Positions 26,701-35,707 of a DNA stretch of 64,000 nt are shown here, piece after piece (position 1 is the first letter of the stretch; every line of letters begins with the position of its first letter). Location of the stretch: NCBI RefSeq assembly GCF_050908235.1, contig NZ_CP194340.1, one strand, 5' to 3'. The notes below the pieces were generated by a model, which searched no databases, had not been told where the DNA came from, and saw nothing but the letters and a program-made list of their open reading frames with translations. A program made the translations under genes and the position numbers. This stretch comes from Pseudoramibacter alactolyticus (GTDB taxonomy: Bacteria; Bacillota; Clostridia; Eubacteriales; Eubacteriaceae).

Positions 26701-27433
26701 TGAACGGGCGGGCGCAGTGGCGCAGACGCTGGTCTTCCGCAATCAGTCCGAGCAGGATATCGAAGCGTCTATCGCGGAAATGGCGGCGGCCATCGATCAG
26801 TCGCAGATGATCATGATTCCCGGTGGTTTCTCGGCAGGGGACCAGCCGGACGGCTCCGGCAAATTCATCGCGGCGGTATTCCGCAACCCGGCGATGGCCG
26901 ACGCGGTGATGAATCTGCTCAAGAAGCGCGACGGTCTGATGCTGGGCATCTGCAACGGTTTCCAGGCGCTGATCAAACTGGGGCTGCTGCCGGACGGCGA
27001 GATCAAAGCGCTCGCGCCGGACATGCCGACCTTGACCTACAACACCATTGGCCGCCACATTTCGGCGATTCCGATGACCAAGGTCGTCTCGAATCTTTCG
27101 CCCTGGCTGGCCCAGGCGGAGATCGGCAAGAGCTACCGCATTCCCGTTTCCCACGGGGAAGGGCGTTTTGTGGCCAGTGACGAGGTGATCGCCCGTTTGA
27201 TTGCAGGCGGGCAGATCGCGACCCAATACGTCGATTTCGAAGGGCACGCCACGATGGACGGCGCGTTCAATCTCAACGGTTCGGTGTGCGCCATCGAGGG
27301 CATTACCTCGGCCGACGGGCGCGTTCTCGGCAAGATGGGCCATTCCGAGCGCATTGGCGCCGGCCTTTACAAAAACATTCCCGGCGACAAAGATCAGAAG
27401 ATCTTCGAATCCGGCGTGGCGTATTTCAAATGA
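23717..27433 (+). CDS. purL: Phosphoribosylformylglycinamidine synthase, single-chain (PurL+PurQ)
   Basis: This 1238-residue enzyme makes FGAM from FGAR, ATP and glutamine, the fourth purine step. It is a single chain with a PurS-like N-terminus, duplicated AIRS-type synthase halves (ETHNHPTEIEPYGG near residue 335 and GGKDSMSGTFED near 775) and a C-terminal triad glutaminase (FPGNNCEYDSVRAFERAG, nucleophile in LGICNGFQALI, His in PVSHGEGRF). This long type occurs in Clostridia and Proteobacteria, unlike the PurS/Q/L complex of Bacillus. The GTG at 23717 is favoured by the AAGGCGGT ahead and by family length. It leads the purine operon. Confidence 0.95.
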   Translation: MIRRFYVEKKPGFNTKSEALAMTFRRILELKKLENIRIVYRYDIEDLSDEIMEKVINTILSEPNVDNVAEQALSVAADEQVFAIEFLPGQYDQQGDFAAQCVQLLTGSRPAIKVAQCVVLKGALTADDVNKIKQYMINPVDSREADLSPRTTLTDALKTPASVATIRGFIDYDSETLEAYRGDMGFAMSPADIKMVQAYFRDDEKRDPTVTELRVIDTYWSDHCRHTTFATHLNEITFEKGEINDAVEAAFADYDVTRDMLYGEASTRPITLMDLGTIGAKDVRARGLLPDLDVSEEINACSVNIQVDHDGQDEDWLLMFKNETHNHPTEIEPYGGAATCLGGAIRDPLSGRSYVYQAMRLTGAGDVTAPLSETLPGKLPQRKISREAAEGYSSYGNQIGLATGQVVEVHDPGFLAKRMEVGAVIAAVPKENVRRETPEPGDAILLVGGRTGRDGCGGATGSSKAHTAESIHESGAEVQKGNPVEERKIQRLFRNPELARMITRCNDFGAGGVSVAIGELADSLDIDLDRVPKKYEGLDGTELAISESQERMAVVVAPQDVDRFIELGHEENLEVTRVAAVTDTGRLRMHWRGDEILSLSRDFLNTNGAVQHADVYVAEPEARPAFVPTGDIVARTFDLMGDLNVASQKGLAEMFDATIGAGTVTMPFGGCYALTPQGGMAAKIPVEHGDTTTCSIMTYGYNPKLAEWSPFHGAASAVIESLAKVVAMGGDYHKTRLSFQEYFERLGNDPQKWGRPFAALLGAFGAQKAMGVSAIGGKDSMSGTFEDLTVPPTLISFAVTADQVAHVVTNELKQAGSNLYLFDIPRDDKSLTDYKAAGEIFDRVRGLVEKEAVLAAKAVGEYGLMETLTKMAFGNKIGIELAEDLSEAALFAPNPGSIVVETAETLSGVKRIGKTIASPAIVQGTVTMALDDLIVAYQKPLWDVYPETVSTGGPVQDVLYDRGPVIASSSEFAKPRVFIPVFPGNNCEYDSVRAFERAGAVAQTLVFRNQSEQDIEASIAEMAAAIDQSQMIMIPGGFSAGDQPDGSGKFIAAVFRNPAMADAVMNLLKKRDGLMLGICNGFQALIKLGLLPDGEIKALAPDMPTLTYNTIGRHISAIPMTKVVSNLSPWLAQAEIGKSYRIPVSHGEGRFVASDEVIARLIAGGQIATQYVDFEGHATMDGAFNLNGSVCAIEGITSADGRVLGKMGHSERIGAGLYKNIPGDKDQKIFESGVAYFK

Positions 27434-27513
27434 GTCGATATCCGCCGCGAAGGATTTGCGGTCGGTTATTTATTATTTGTGTGGTTCCGTGAAGGATCAG
27501 AGGAGGACGATCA

Positions 27514-28005
27514 ATGCCTAAAGTTGCTGTGGTGATCGGGAGCGATTCCGATTTTGACGTGGTTCAGAAAAGCTTGACCACTTTGGACAAGTTCGGTGTG
27601 AATTATGATGCGATGGTGATTTCAGCTCACCGCAATCCCGAAAGGATTTTTAAATTTGCTTCTGAAGCGGAAGCCGATGGCTACGAAGTGATTGTTACCG
27701 CGGCGGGAAAGGCCGCGCATTTGGCCGGGGTGATCGCGGGCATCACGCCGCTGCCGGTGATCGGTATTCCAATCAAGACATCTTTTCAGGGCGGTCTGGA
27801 TTCGCTGTTATCCATCGTTCAGATGCCCAGCGGTGTGCCGGTGGCCACGGTTGCGGTGAACGGCGCAGAAAACGCGGCGGTGCTTGCCGTGCAGATACTC
27901 TCCGTTAAATATCCGGCGCTGAGGGACAAAATGAAGGCCTATAAGGCGGAACTGAACGATGCGGTGGTCGCGAAAAACGCAAACCTGCAAAAACGCCTGA
28001 AATGA
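27514..28005 (+). CDS. purE: N5-carboxyaminoimidazole ribonucleotide mutase (PurE)
   Basis: PurE gives 4-carboxyaminoimidazole ribonucleotide. The 163-residue protein has the class signature GSDSDFDVV at residues 9-17, the catalytic-loop SAHRNPER with its His, and the AAGKAAHLAGVIAG loop. Class I enzymes use N5-CAIR from PurK, yet no purK is in the operon; in some anaerobes with high CO2 a class II-like CO2-using PurE works without it. The AHRNPER and AAGKAAHL details should separate the classes by alignment. GGAGGACG precedes the ATG. Confidence 0.92.
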   Translation: MPKVAVVIGSDSDFDVVQKSLTTLDKFGVNYDAMVISAHRNPERIFKFASEAEADGYEVIVTAAGKAAHLAGVIAGITPLPVIGIPIKTSFQGGLDSLLSIVQMPSGVPVATVAVNGAENAAVLAVQILSVKYPALRDKMKAYKAELNDAVVAKNANLQKRLK

Positions 28006-28044
28006 CGCGGCATCCCTCGCGAAAAGGCGACGGCACATTTTCAG

Positions 28045-29478
28045 ATGGTTCATCAATTCATAGAAAAGGCAGAAAATTTGAATGTAGGTTACTTTGATCA
28101 AGACGATCACTTTCATGACGAATGTGGTGTATTCGGCGTGTTTTCGCCGGATTCGCGTGAAAATGTGGCAAACTATATTTACTACGGCTTGTTTGCGCTT
28201 CAGCATCGGGGGCAGGAAAGCGCGGGGATGGCCATCAACGACGGCGGCAAGATTGCCGTTCATAAGGATGTCGGTATGGTGGCGGATGTCTTCACGGATC
28301 GGATTTTAAAGGAGGCGCGGGGATCGATCGGCATCGGCCATGTGCGCTACGCCACCACCGGTGCCGGCGGCCCTGTTAATGCGCAGCCGTTATCGGTCAA
28401 TATGCGCAATTGCCATATCGCCTTGGCTCACAACGGGAATCTGGTCAATCACGAGGCCCTTCGGGAAATGCTCGAGGATAGCGGCGTGGTCTTCCAGACG
28501 AGCATCGATACGGAGGCCATGGTGAATATTTTCGCGAGGGGGCTGCGTCACGGATTGGTTGAGTCGATTCAGCGCATGGTCGAAATTATCAAGGGCGCTT
28601 ATGCGCTCGTGATCACCACCGAGGATAAGCTCATCGGCGTGCGGGATCCCTTCGGCCTGCGGCCGCTGGTCATCGGCAAGAAAGGAGCGGATTATTTTCT
28701 GGCGAGCGAGAGCTGCGCCCTGGACGCGGTGGGGGCGACGCTGGTTCGCGACGTGGAGCCCGGCGAGATCATCATCGTCGGCCGCGACGGCGTCGAGACT
28801 TATGGTCAAAAGCATTGGGTGGGCAAGCGCTCCTGCATCTTCGAGCAGATTTATTTTGCCCGCCCCGACTCCATCATGGAAGGCCGCTCGGTTTATCTGG
28901 CGCGCCACATGGCCGGGCGCATTCTGGCCAGAGAATCCGCGGTGGAAGCGGATGTGGTGATCGGCGTGCCGGATTCCGGCCTGCCGGCGGCCATCGGCTA
29001 TGCGGAAGAATCCGGGATTCCCTATGGCATCGGCCTGATCAAAAACAAATACAGCGGCCGTACCTTTATCTCGCCGACCCAGGCGCTGCGGGAACAGGGT
29101 GTTCGGCTGAAACTCAACCCGCTGCGGGAGACGATTCGCGACAAGCGGGTCGTGGTGATCGATGACTCTATCGTCCGGGGAACGACCAGCAAACGACTCG
29201 TCAACACGCTGCGGGACGGCGGCGCGAAAGCGGTGCATTTTCGGGTGAGCTCGCCGCCGGTCAAGCACACCTGTCACTTCGGCATCGATACGCCGGAGCG
29301 TCGGGAGCTGATCGCATCGAAAAAATCCGTTGAAGAAATCCGGGAACTGATCGGCGCGGATACGTTGGCCTTTTTATCGCTGGAGGGGCTCAATCTGTCG
29401 GCGGGCGGAGGCGATGCCTTCTGCCGGGCCTGCTTTGACGGGGTTTACCCGATGGCGGTGCCGGTTCTCGACGATTGA
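28045..29478 (+). CDS. purF: Amidophosphoribosyltransferase
   Basis: PurF makes phosphoribosylamine from PRPP and glutamine, the first purine step. The 477-residue protein has a 26-residue propeptide before the N-terminal nucleophile Cys27 (HDECGVFGVF), which is removed in this class. The N-terminal glutaminase includes RHRGQESAG-type and GHVRYATTG motifs, and the C-terminal phosphoribosyltransferase has VVVIDDSIVRGTTS. Three Cys in the last 80 residues (CHFG, FCRACFDGVYP) fit a B. subtilis-type 4Fe-4S enzyme. The start is uncertain because the ribosome-binding site is weak; a TTG at 28078 is an alternative. Confidence 0.94.
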   Translation: MVHQFIEKAENLNVGYFDQDDHFHDECGVFGVFSPDSRENVANYIYYGLFALQHRGQESAGMAINDGGKIAVHKDVGMVADVFTDRILKEARGSIGIGHVRYATTGAGGPVNAQPLSVNMRNCHIALAHNGNLVNHEALREMLEDSGVVFQTSIDTEAMVNIFARGLRHGLVESIQRMVEIIKGAYALVITTEDKLIGVRDPFGLRPLVIGKKGADYFLASESCALDAVGATLVRDVEPGEIIIVGRDGVETYGQKHWVGKRSCIFEQIYFARPDSIMEGRSVYLARHMAGRILARESAVEADVVIGVPDSGLPAAIGYAEESGIPYGIGLIKNKYSGRTFISPTQALREQGVRLKLNPLRETIRDKRVVVIDDSIVRGTTSKRLVNTLRDGGAKAVHFRVSSPPVKHTCHFGIDTPERRELIASKKSVEEIRELIGADTLAFLSLEGLNLSAGGGDAFCRACFDGVYPMAVPVLDD

Positions 29479-29538
29479 GGCGACGGCAAAGAAATGGAGA
29501 ATACGCAACGCGTTGTTGCAAGGTTGAAAGGAAACAGC

Positions 29539-30573
29539 ATGACAAAAACCAATGCATATAAGGCGGCCGGCGTCGACGTGGCGGCCGGCTACGAATCGGT
29601 TCGGCTCATTAAGGAAGACGTGAAGCGCACCTTTAATCAATACGTGCTGTCGGAGCTGGGCGGCTTCGGCGGCGTGGTGGCGTTGCCGGAGGGCTATCAA
29701 AAGCCCTGTCTGATTTCGGGGACCGACGGGGTCGGCACCAAGCTGATGATCGCCTTCATGATGGACAAGCACGACACCGTGGGCATTGACTGCGTGGCCA
29801 TGTGCGTCAACGATATTCTCTGCCAGGGCGCGAGGCCCCTGCTTTTCCTGGACTATATTGCCTGCGGCAAAAACGTGCCGGAAAAGATTGCCCGGATCGT
29901 TTCCGGCGTGGCGGAAGGCTGCGTGCAGGGTGATATGGCGCTAATCGGCGGGGAAACGGCCGAGATGCCGGATATGTATGCCGCGGATGATTATGACCTG
30001 GCGGGCTTCGCCGTCGGCGTGGCCGAAAAGGATCAGATCGTCACCGGGCAGCACATTGCCGCCGGGGATGTGCTCGTCGGGCTGCCGTCCTCCGGGGTGC
30101 ATTCCAACGGCTTTTCGCTGGTGCGCAAGCTGATCTTTAAAGACAACGGTCTGAGCGTTGACACCCGGGTGGCCGAGCTCGGCGCGACGATCGGCGAAAC
30201 CCTGCTTACGCCGACGCGCATTTATGTGCACGCGCTCGCGGATTTGATTGTGCCCTATGGCGTGCGCGGCATGAGTCATGTCACCGGCGGGGGCTTTTAT
30301 GAAAATATTCCGCGAATGATCCCCGACGGGCTGTGCGCAAAGATCGACACAGCGGCCATCACGCGTCTGCCGATTTTCGATTATCTGCAAAAGCTCGGCA
30401 ACGTCAGCGACCGCGATATGTATAATACCTTCAACATGGGGATCGGCCTGGTGGCGGTGCTGCCCCAGAATCAGGCGGATGCCTTTGCGGCGGCGCTGAA
30501 GGCCAAGGGCGAGGCGCCGGTGATCCTCGGCGAAGTGATCGCGTCTGCGTCCGGCGAGAAGATTTTGCTGTGA
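29539..30573 (+). CDS. purM: Phosphoribosylaminoimidazole synthetase (AIR synthetase)
   Basis: PurM closes the imidazole ring of FGAM to AIR. The 344-residue protein has the family start (YKAAGVDVAAGYESVRLI), the GTDGVGTKL nucleotide-binding motif near residue 70, GGETAEMPDMYAADDYDLAGF, and GLPSSGVHSNGFSLVR. GAAAGGAA precedes the ATG at 29539; 45 upstream bases stay in frame but lack a site. The stop overlaps the GTG start of purN by four bases. Confidence 0.96.
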   Translation: MTKTNAYKAAGVDVAAGYESVRLIKEDVKRTFNQYVLSELGGFGGVVALPEGYQKPCLISGTDGVGTKLMIAFMMDKHDTVGIDCVAMCVNDILCQGARPLLFLDYIACGKNVPEKIARIVSGVAEGCVQGDMALIGGETAEMPDMYAADDYDLAGFAVGVAEKDQIVTGQHIAAGDVLVGLPSSGVHSNGFSLVRKLIFKDNGLSVDTRVAELGATIGETLLTPTRIYVHALADLIVPYGVRGMSHVTGGGFYENIPRMIPDGLCAKIDTAAITRLPIFDYLQKLGNVSDRDMYNTFNMGIGLVAVLPQNQADAFAAALKAKGEAPVILGEVIASASGEKILL

Positions 30574-31214
30574 GCGCGGCCATGAAGCGGATGAAAATCG
30601 GGGTGCTGGCCAGCGGCGGCGGAACGGATCTGCAGTCGGTGATCGACGGGGTGCATGGCAGGAGCGGCGAAATCGCCGTGGTGATTTCCAACAAGGCGGA
30701 CGCCTACGCCTTGACTCGGGCCGAACGGGCGGGGATTCCCGCGACGGCCATTATCGAACGGAACTGCGGCGGTGTGGCGGCCTTTAATGCGAAAATCGTC
30801 GAGACGCTCAAAAGCTACGGTTGCGAGCTGGTGGTGCTGGCGGGGTATTTGCGCATCATCACGGCGGATTTCGTGGCGGCTTTCCCGAACCGCATCGTGA
30901 ATATTCATCCGGCGTTGATCCCGTCCTTCTGCGGGCCGGGCTATTACGGCATGCGGGTGCACGAGGCGGTTTATCGCTATGGGTGCAAGGTTTCGGGCTG
31001 CACGGTGCATTTCGTGAACGAAGAAGCGGATGCCGGGCCGATCATTGCCCAGCGTGCGGTGGCTCTGGCCGACGACGATACGCCGGAGACGATTCAGCAG
31101 CGGGTGCTTGCCCTCGAACACGCATTGCTGCCGGCAGTGGTCGCGGCGATCTGCGAAGGCCGGGTGCACGTGGCGGGCCGACGGGTGCACGTCGATGCAC
31201 CGGCGGCGAAATAG
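30570..31214 (+). CDS. purN: Phosphoribosylglycinamide formyltransferase
   Basis: PurN formylates GAR with 10-formyl-tetrahydrofolate. The 214-residue protein starts MSAAMKRMKIGVLASGGGTDLQSVIDG, with the GGGT/S-type phosphate loop. The catalytic Asn/His segment is IVNIHPALIPSFCGPGYYG near residue 110 and the Asp-containing VNEEADAGPIIAQ follows near 150. Translation begins at a GTG overlapping the purM stop, indicating coupling. Confidence 0.95.
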   Translation: MSAAMKRMKIGVLASGGGTDLQSVIDGVHGRSGEIAVVISNKADAYALTRAERAGIPATAIIERNCGGVAAFNAKIVETLKSYGCELVVLAGYLRIITADFVAAFPNRIVNIHPALIPSFCGPGYYGMRVHEAVYRYGCKVSGCTVHFVNEEADAGPIIAQRAVALADDDTPETIQQRVLALEHALLPAVVAAICEGRVHVAGRRVHVDAPAAK

Positions 31215-31279
31215 GTCATCATTTTGGCAGCAGGGCGCGGGCTTTTGCTGCGAGGTTTTAAAAACAAATGGAGGAACCC

Positions 31280-32833
31280 ATGAGAGCACTGATTTCTGTA
31301 TCGGACAAAACCGGCATCGTCGATTTTGCAAAGCGCATCGCGGCCTGCGGCTGGGATATTCTGTCCACCGGCGGCACGGCAAAGGCCCTGCGCGAGGGTG
31401 GCCTTGCCGTGACGGACGTTTCGGAGGTGACGGGCTTTCCCGAATGCCTGGACGGCCGGGTCAAGACCCTGCACCCGCTGATTCACGGCGGTATTTTAAA
31501 CATTCGGGACAATGCCAAGCATCAGGCCGAATGCAAAAAACTCGGCATCGAAAACATCGATCTGCTGGTGATCAATCTCTATCCCTTCAAGCAGACGATC
31601 ATGAAGCCGGGAGTCGCCTTCCAGGAATGCATCGAAAATATCGACATCGGCGGGCCGACCATGCTGCGCTCGGCGGCGAAGAACTTTAACGATGTGACGG
31701 TGGTGGTCGATCCGGCGGATTACGAAACGGTGTTGGTCGAAATTGAAGCCGCGGGCCAAACAACCTATAACACCCGCTACCGTCTGGCGCTGAAGGTATT
31801 CGAAACCACAGCGCATTACGACACGATGATCGCCGACTTCCTGCGCCGCCAATCCGGAGAGCAGACCGACCGCGCCGAAGATCTTTTGTCCCAGGACAAG
31901 GTGAGCTTTACCTACGAAAAGGTGCAGGATCTGCGTTATGGGGAAAATCCGCATCAGCGGGCGGCGTTCTATCGGGAAATCGGCGAAGGCAAGGGTACCC
32001 TGGTCGACGCGGTGCAACTCCAGGGGAAGGAACTGTCCTACAACAACATCAACGATACCAACGGCGCGTTGGAAATCCTCAAGGAATACACCAACGAACC
32101 GACCATCGTGGCGGTCAAGCACGCGAATCCCTGCGGGGTGGCCAGCGCCGCATCCATCAGCGAAGCCTACCGCAAGGCCTACGAAGCGGACCCGACCTCG
32201 ATCTTCGGCGGCATCGTGGCGGCCAATCGCGTGATCGACAAGGCCACGGCAGATCAGATGGTGACGATTTTTTTGGAAGTGGTGGTGGCGCCGGGCTTTA
32301 CCGACGAAGCCAGGGCAGTGCTTACAGCCAAGCCCAATTTGCGGCTGTTGACCCTCGACGATATTCTGCATCGCGAAGAAGGCTATGAGCTGAAGAAAGT
32401 GCTCGGCGGGATGCTCGTGATGGAGCGGGACACGAAACTTTACGACAAGCTCGAGGTGGTGACCGACCGCAAACCCACCGATCGGGAAATGGCAGATCTG
32501 CTCTTTGCCTGGAAGGCGGTGAAAAACACCAAGTCCAATGCCATCACCATCGCGAAGGACAAATGCCTGGTGGCCAACGGCCCGGGCCAGGTCAACCGCA
32601 TCTGGCCGATGGAAAACTGCATTGCCCACGGCGGAGACAAGTGCCGGGGGGCCGTGGCGGCGTCGGATGCCTTCTTCCCCTTTGACGATTGCTGCAAGGC
32701 GGCGGCGGCGGCCGGGGTCACGGCGATCATCCAGCCGGGCGGCTCTATCCGTGACGAGGATTCCATCAAGGTCTGCAACGCCAACGGGATCGCCATGGTC
32801 TTCACCGGGATGCGCCATTTCAAGCACGCATAG
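31280..32833 (+). CDS. purH: Bifunctional AICAR transformylase / IMP cyclohydrolase
   Basis: PurH does the last two steps to IMP. The 517-residue protein has the N-terminal IMP cyclohydrolase (MGS-like) domain (SVSDKTGIVDFAK, STGGTAKALREGG, RVKTLHPLIHGGIL) and the C-terminal AICAR transformylase (YGENPHQRAAFY, VKHANPCGVASA, AVAASDAFFPF). I take the ATG at 31280 because GGAGG lies right before it; an ATG 12 bases upstream reads through that site. Folate use links it to the one-carbon pool also served by MetH nearby. Confidence 0.96.
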   Translation: MRALISVSDKTGIVDFAKRIAACGWDILSTGGTAKALREGGLAVTDVSEVTGFPECLDGRVKTLHPLIHGGILNIRDNAKHQAECKKLGIENIDLLVINLYPFKQTIMKPGVAFQECIENIDIGGPTMLRSAAKNFNDVTVVVDPADYETVLVEIEAAGQTTYNTRYRLALKVFETTAHYDTMIADFLRRQSGEQTDRAEDLLSQDKVSFTYEKVQDLRYGENPHQRAAFYREIGEGKGTLVDAVQLQGKELSYNNINDTNGALEILKEYTNEPTIVAVKHANPCGVASAASISEAYRKAYEADPTSIFGGIVAANRVIDKATADQMVTIFLEVVVAPGFTDEARAVLTAKPNLRLLTLDDILHREEGYELKKVLGGMLVMERDTKLYDKLEVVTDRKPTDREMADLLFAWKAVKNTKSNAITIAKDKCLVANGPGQVNRIWPMENCIAHGGDKCRGAVAASDAFFPFDDCCKAAAAAGVTAIIQPGGSIRDEDSIKVCNANGIAMVFTGMRHFKHA

Positions 32834-32866
32834 GGTGTGAATCGAAAGAGGAATGAGGAACGACGA

Positions 32867-34126
32867 ATGAAGGTAATGGTTGTGGGCAGCGGCGGCCGGG
32901 AGCACGCTTTGACCTGGAAAATCGCCCAAAGTCCCAGAGTGAATGAGATTTATTGCGTGCCGGGCAACGGCGGCATAGCGCAGATCGCCGAATGTGTGGC
33001 GCTTTCGGTGGAGGATATCGCCGGCGTGGTGGCCTTTGCCAAGGCGCAGGGCATTGATCTGGCTGTGGTGGGGCCGGAGGTGCCTTTGGTGGCCGGCATG
33101 GCCGACGCGCTGACGGCGGCGGGCATCCGCACCTTCGGGCCCAACGCCAAATGTGCGCAGTTTGAAGGCTCCAAGGCGTTTACCAAGGATTTTCTGATAC
33201 GCCATCACATTCCCACGGCGCGCTACAAAGAATACACCCGCTATGAAGACATCGTGAAGGATCTGGGGATCTACGGCTATCCGATGGTCATTAAAGCCGA
33301 CGGCTTGGCGGCGGGCAAAGGCGTGGTGATTCCGGAAAACGAAGCGGACGCCCGGACGGCGATGAAGGCCATCATGGCGGACAAAGCCTTCGGAGCGGCC
33401 GGCGACACCGCGGTGATCGAAGAATTTTTGACCGGGACCGAGGCGTCTATTCTCTGTTTTGTGGACGGCAAAACCATCGTCCCGATGGAAAGCGCCCGGG
33501 ACTACAAGCGCGCTTTTAACGGCGACAGGGGCCTGAACACCGGCGGCATGGGCAATTATTCGCCCAACGCCCTCTTTGACGATCCGGCGCTCAACGAGCG
33601 GATCCAAACCGAAATTCTCACGCCGATTATCGAGGGCTTTAAGGCTGACGGCATGGATTTTGTCGGCGTGCTCTTCATCGGCCTGATGATCAAGGACGGG
33701 GCCCCCAAGGTGCTCGAATTTAATGTGCGCTTCGGCGATCCGGAAGCGCAGGTGGTGCTGCCCCGGATGGCCAGCGATTTGGTGGACATCATGGAAGCCT
33801 GCATCGACGGCCGCTTGGCTGAGTGCGACATCCGCTGGAAGCCGGACGCGGCGGTGACGGTGGTGCTGGCCTCCGGCGGTTATCCGGAGAATTATCAGAA
33901 GGGTTATGAGATTACCGGAATCGACGCCGTCGAAGGCTGCGAGGTCTTTCACGCGGGGACGGCGATTAAAGACGGGAAACTCGTGACCGCCGGCGGGCGC
34001 GTGCTTTGTGTCACGGGGCTTGCCCCGACCCGGGAAGAAGCCCGCCGGAAGGTTTACGCTCAGATCGATAAGATTCAGTTCAGGGATTGTTTTCACCGGG
34101 ATGATATTGCGGCCACCGAAAACTAA
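32867..34126 (+). CDS. purD: Phosphoribosylamine-glycine ligase
   Basis: PurD joins phosphoribosylamine with glycine using ATP. The 419-residue ATP-grasp protein begins MKVMVVGSGGREHALTWK, followed by VVGPEVPLVAGMAD, KADGLAAGKGVVIP, the FNVRFGDPEAQVVLPR metal-binding region and a C-terminal PurD_C domain. It is the last gene of the operon and is followed by a strong terminator. purC, purB and purK are missing from the operon and must lie elsewhere if the pathway is complete. Confidence 0.96.
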   Translation: MKVMVVGSGGREHALTWKIAQSPRVNEIYCVPGNGGIAQIAECVALSVEDIAGVVAFAKAQGIDLAVVGPEVPLVAGMADALTAAGIRTFGPNAKCAQFEGSKAFTKDFLIRHHIPTARYKEYTRYEDIVKDLGIYGYPMVIKADGLAAGKGVVIPENEADARTAMKAIMADKAFGAAGDTAVIEEFLTGTEASILCFVDGKTIVPMESARDYKRAFNGDRGLNTGGMGNYSPNALFDDPALNERIQTEILTPIIEGFKADGMDFVGVLFIGLMIKDGAPKVLEFNVRFGDPEAQVVLPRMASDLVDIMEACIDGRLAECDIRWKPDAAVTVVLASGGYPENYQKGYEITGIDAVEGCEVFHAGTAIKDGKLVTAGGRVLCVTGLAPTREEARRKVYAQIDKIQFRDCFHRDDIAATEN

Positions 34127-34138
34127 AAACAAAGCCAT

Positions 34139-34166
34139 TAAAAAAAGACCCAAACGGGTCTTTTTT
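34139..34166. terminator. Bidirectional terminator of purD and pgi
   Basis: AAAAAAGACCC/GGGTCTTTTTT with a four-base loop between the converging genes. Confidence 0.92.
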
Positions 34167-34177
34167 AATACATTGTA

Positions 34178-35521
34178 TTAGAGCACTTCTTTCAAACGGG
34201 TTTCCAGCGCTTTTTTGGCATCTTCAAAGCCGGGCTTGCCCAGAAGGGCAAACATGTTTTTCTTGTAGGATTCGACGCCGGGCTGATTGAAGGGGTTGAC
34301 GCCGATCATGTAGCCGGAGATTGCCAAGGCTTTCCAGAAGAAATAGACGGTCTCGCCAAAGGTGTAATCACTGAGTTCACCCACCGATATAATCAGATTG
34401 GGCACGCCGCCGTCCACATGGGCGAGGAGGGTGCCGTTCATGGCCTTTTCGTTCATGTACTGCATGGTTTTGCCGGAGGCGAAGTTCAGGCCGTCGCTGT
34501 TTTTCGGATCGTCCGGAACGGTGAGATCGACGCCGGCCTTTTCAACCCAGAGAATGGTTTCGAAAAGTATGCGCGGACCATCCTGAATGGCTTGGCCGAT
34601 GGAGTGCAGGTCGGTGGAAAAATTCGCAGAGGTGGAGAAGAGCCCTTTGAGGTCTTTGCCTTCCGATTCATTCATCAGCTGCTTGTACCATTCGCCGAAT
34701 TGGGTGGTCGAAGGGGCGTAGCCGGAGAGGATTTCCATCTTCTTCCCTTTCATGAGCATGAGGAAGCGCACCGCGGCGTAAAGGGCGGCGTCGTTGCTCA
34801 TCACGTCGGCGTTTTCATAACGGCGGGTCGCGTCGGTGAGCCCCCGATAAATCGCGTCGATATCCATGCCGCCGGCGGCCATCGGCAAAAGTCCGACCGC
34901 CGTGAAGACGGAGAAACGCCCGCCGGTGGCGTCGGGCACGATAAAAGCTTCGTAGCCCTTTTCTTCGGCCAGGGGGCGCAAGGCACCCTTTTGGGCGTCG
35001 GTGGTGACATAGATGCGGTCTTTCGCGCCGGCCTCACCGTATTTGACTTCGAGCAATTCCTTAAAGATGCGGAAGGCGACGGCGGGTTCGGTAGTCGTTC
35101 CCGATTTAGAGATCACATTGACGGAGAAATCCCGGTTGCCGATGATATCGATGAGGTTTTGCACATAATCGGAGCTGATGTTGTTGCCGGCAAAATAGAC
35201 CTCGACGCCTTTTTCTTTCGGCAGCTGGTTGTAAAACGGACCGAAAGCCCACTCGAGACCGGCCCGGGCGCCCAGATAGGAGCCGCCGATGCCGATGGCG
35301 ATGAGCACTTCGCTTTGATCCTGAATTTTTTGGGCGGCCGCTTTGATGCGGGCGAATTCTTCTTTGTCATAAGTGTCGCAGAGATCCATCCAGCCGAGCA
35401 TCTCGCTGCCGGCGCCGGTTTTGTTGGCCAGAGTATGATAGGCTGTTTCGACGAGCGGCTTCACCATTTCGAGCTCCCAGTCCCGCAGACCGGCGTTTTT
35501 CACATTGAGTTTAATGGTCAT
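34178..35521 (-). CDS. pgi: Glucose-6-phosphate isomerase
   Basis: Pgi interconverts glucose-6-phosphate and fructose-6-phosphate. The 447-residue protein is of the short bacterial length (about 450). It has the phosphate-binding AIGIGGSYLGARAG near residue 75, the SIS-domain VISKSGTTTEPAVAFR near 135, PDATGGRFSVFTAVG near 195, and family Glu/His/Lys regions further on. It stands alone on the reverse strand; CATGATTTACCCCTTTC shows a GAAAGGGGT site before the ATG. Confidence 0.95.
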   Translation of the reverse strand: MTIKLNVKNAGLRDWELEMVKPLVETAYHTLANKTGAGSEMLGWMDLCDTYDKEEFARIKAAAQKIQDQSEVLIAIGIGGSYLGARAGLEWAFGPFYNQLPKEKGVEVYFAGNNISSDYVQNLIDIIGNRDFSVNVISKSGTTTEPAVAFRIFKELLEVKYGEAGAKDRIYVTTDAQKGALRPLAEEKGYEAFIVPDATGGRFSVFTAVGLLPMAAGGMDIDAIYRGLTDATRRYENADVMSNDAALYAAVRFLMLMKGKKMEILSGYAPSTTQFGEWYKQLMNESEGKDLKGLFSTSANFSTDLHSIGQAIQDGPRILFETILWVEKAGVDLTVPDDPKNSDGLNFASGKTMQYMNEKAMNGTLLAHVDGGVPNLIISVGELSDYTFGETVYFFWKALAISGYMIGVNPFNQPGVESYKKNMFALLGKPGFEDAKKALETRLKEVL

Positions 35522-35646
35522 GATTTACCCCTTTCACGATGGTGTGGTTAGAATTATTTTGTAGTTGAAATCCATTATCATTTTATTGTAAAATCCTTAA
35601 TACAAAATAAAGACGACTTAAAACCTGATGCGGTGGCTAAATGATT

Positions 35647-35675
35647 TTGAAAATTGTCTTGGGCTGTGATAGAAT
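35647..35675 (+). promoter_or_regulatory. Promoter of the DUF2442 gene
   Basis: TTGAAA at 35647, 17-base spacer, TAGAAT at 35670, about 30 bases before the start codon. Confidence 0.75.
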
Positions 35676-35707
35676 GAAATCAGTTTTAATTTAGAGGCAA
35701 AACAAAG

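Noticed and set aside
31496..34153. 885-codon reverse frame opposite purH and purD
   Set aside because: GC-rich third positions of the forward genes leave the opposite strand open. The protein has no recognisable motif and the forward genes are certain.
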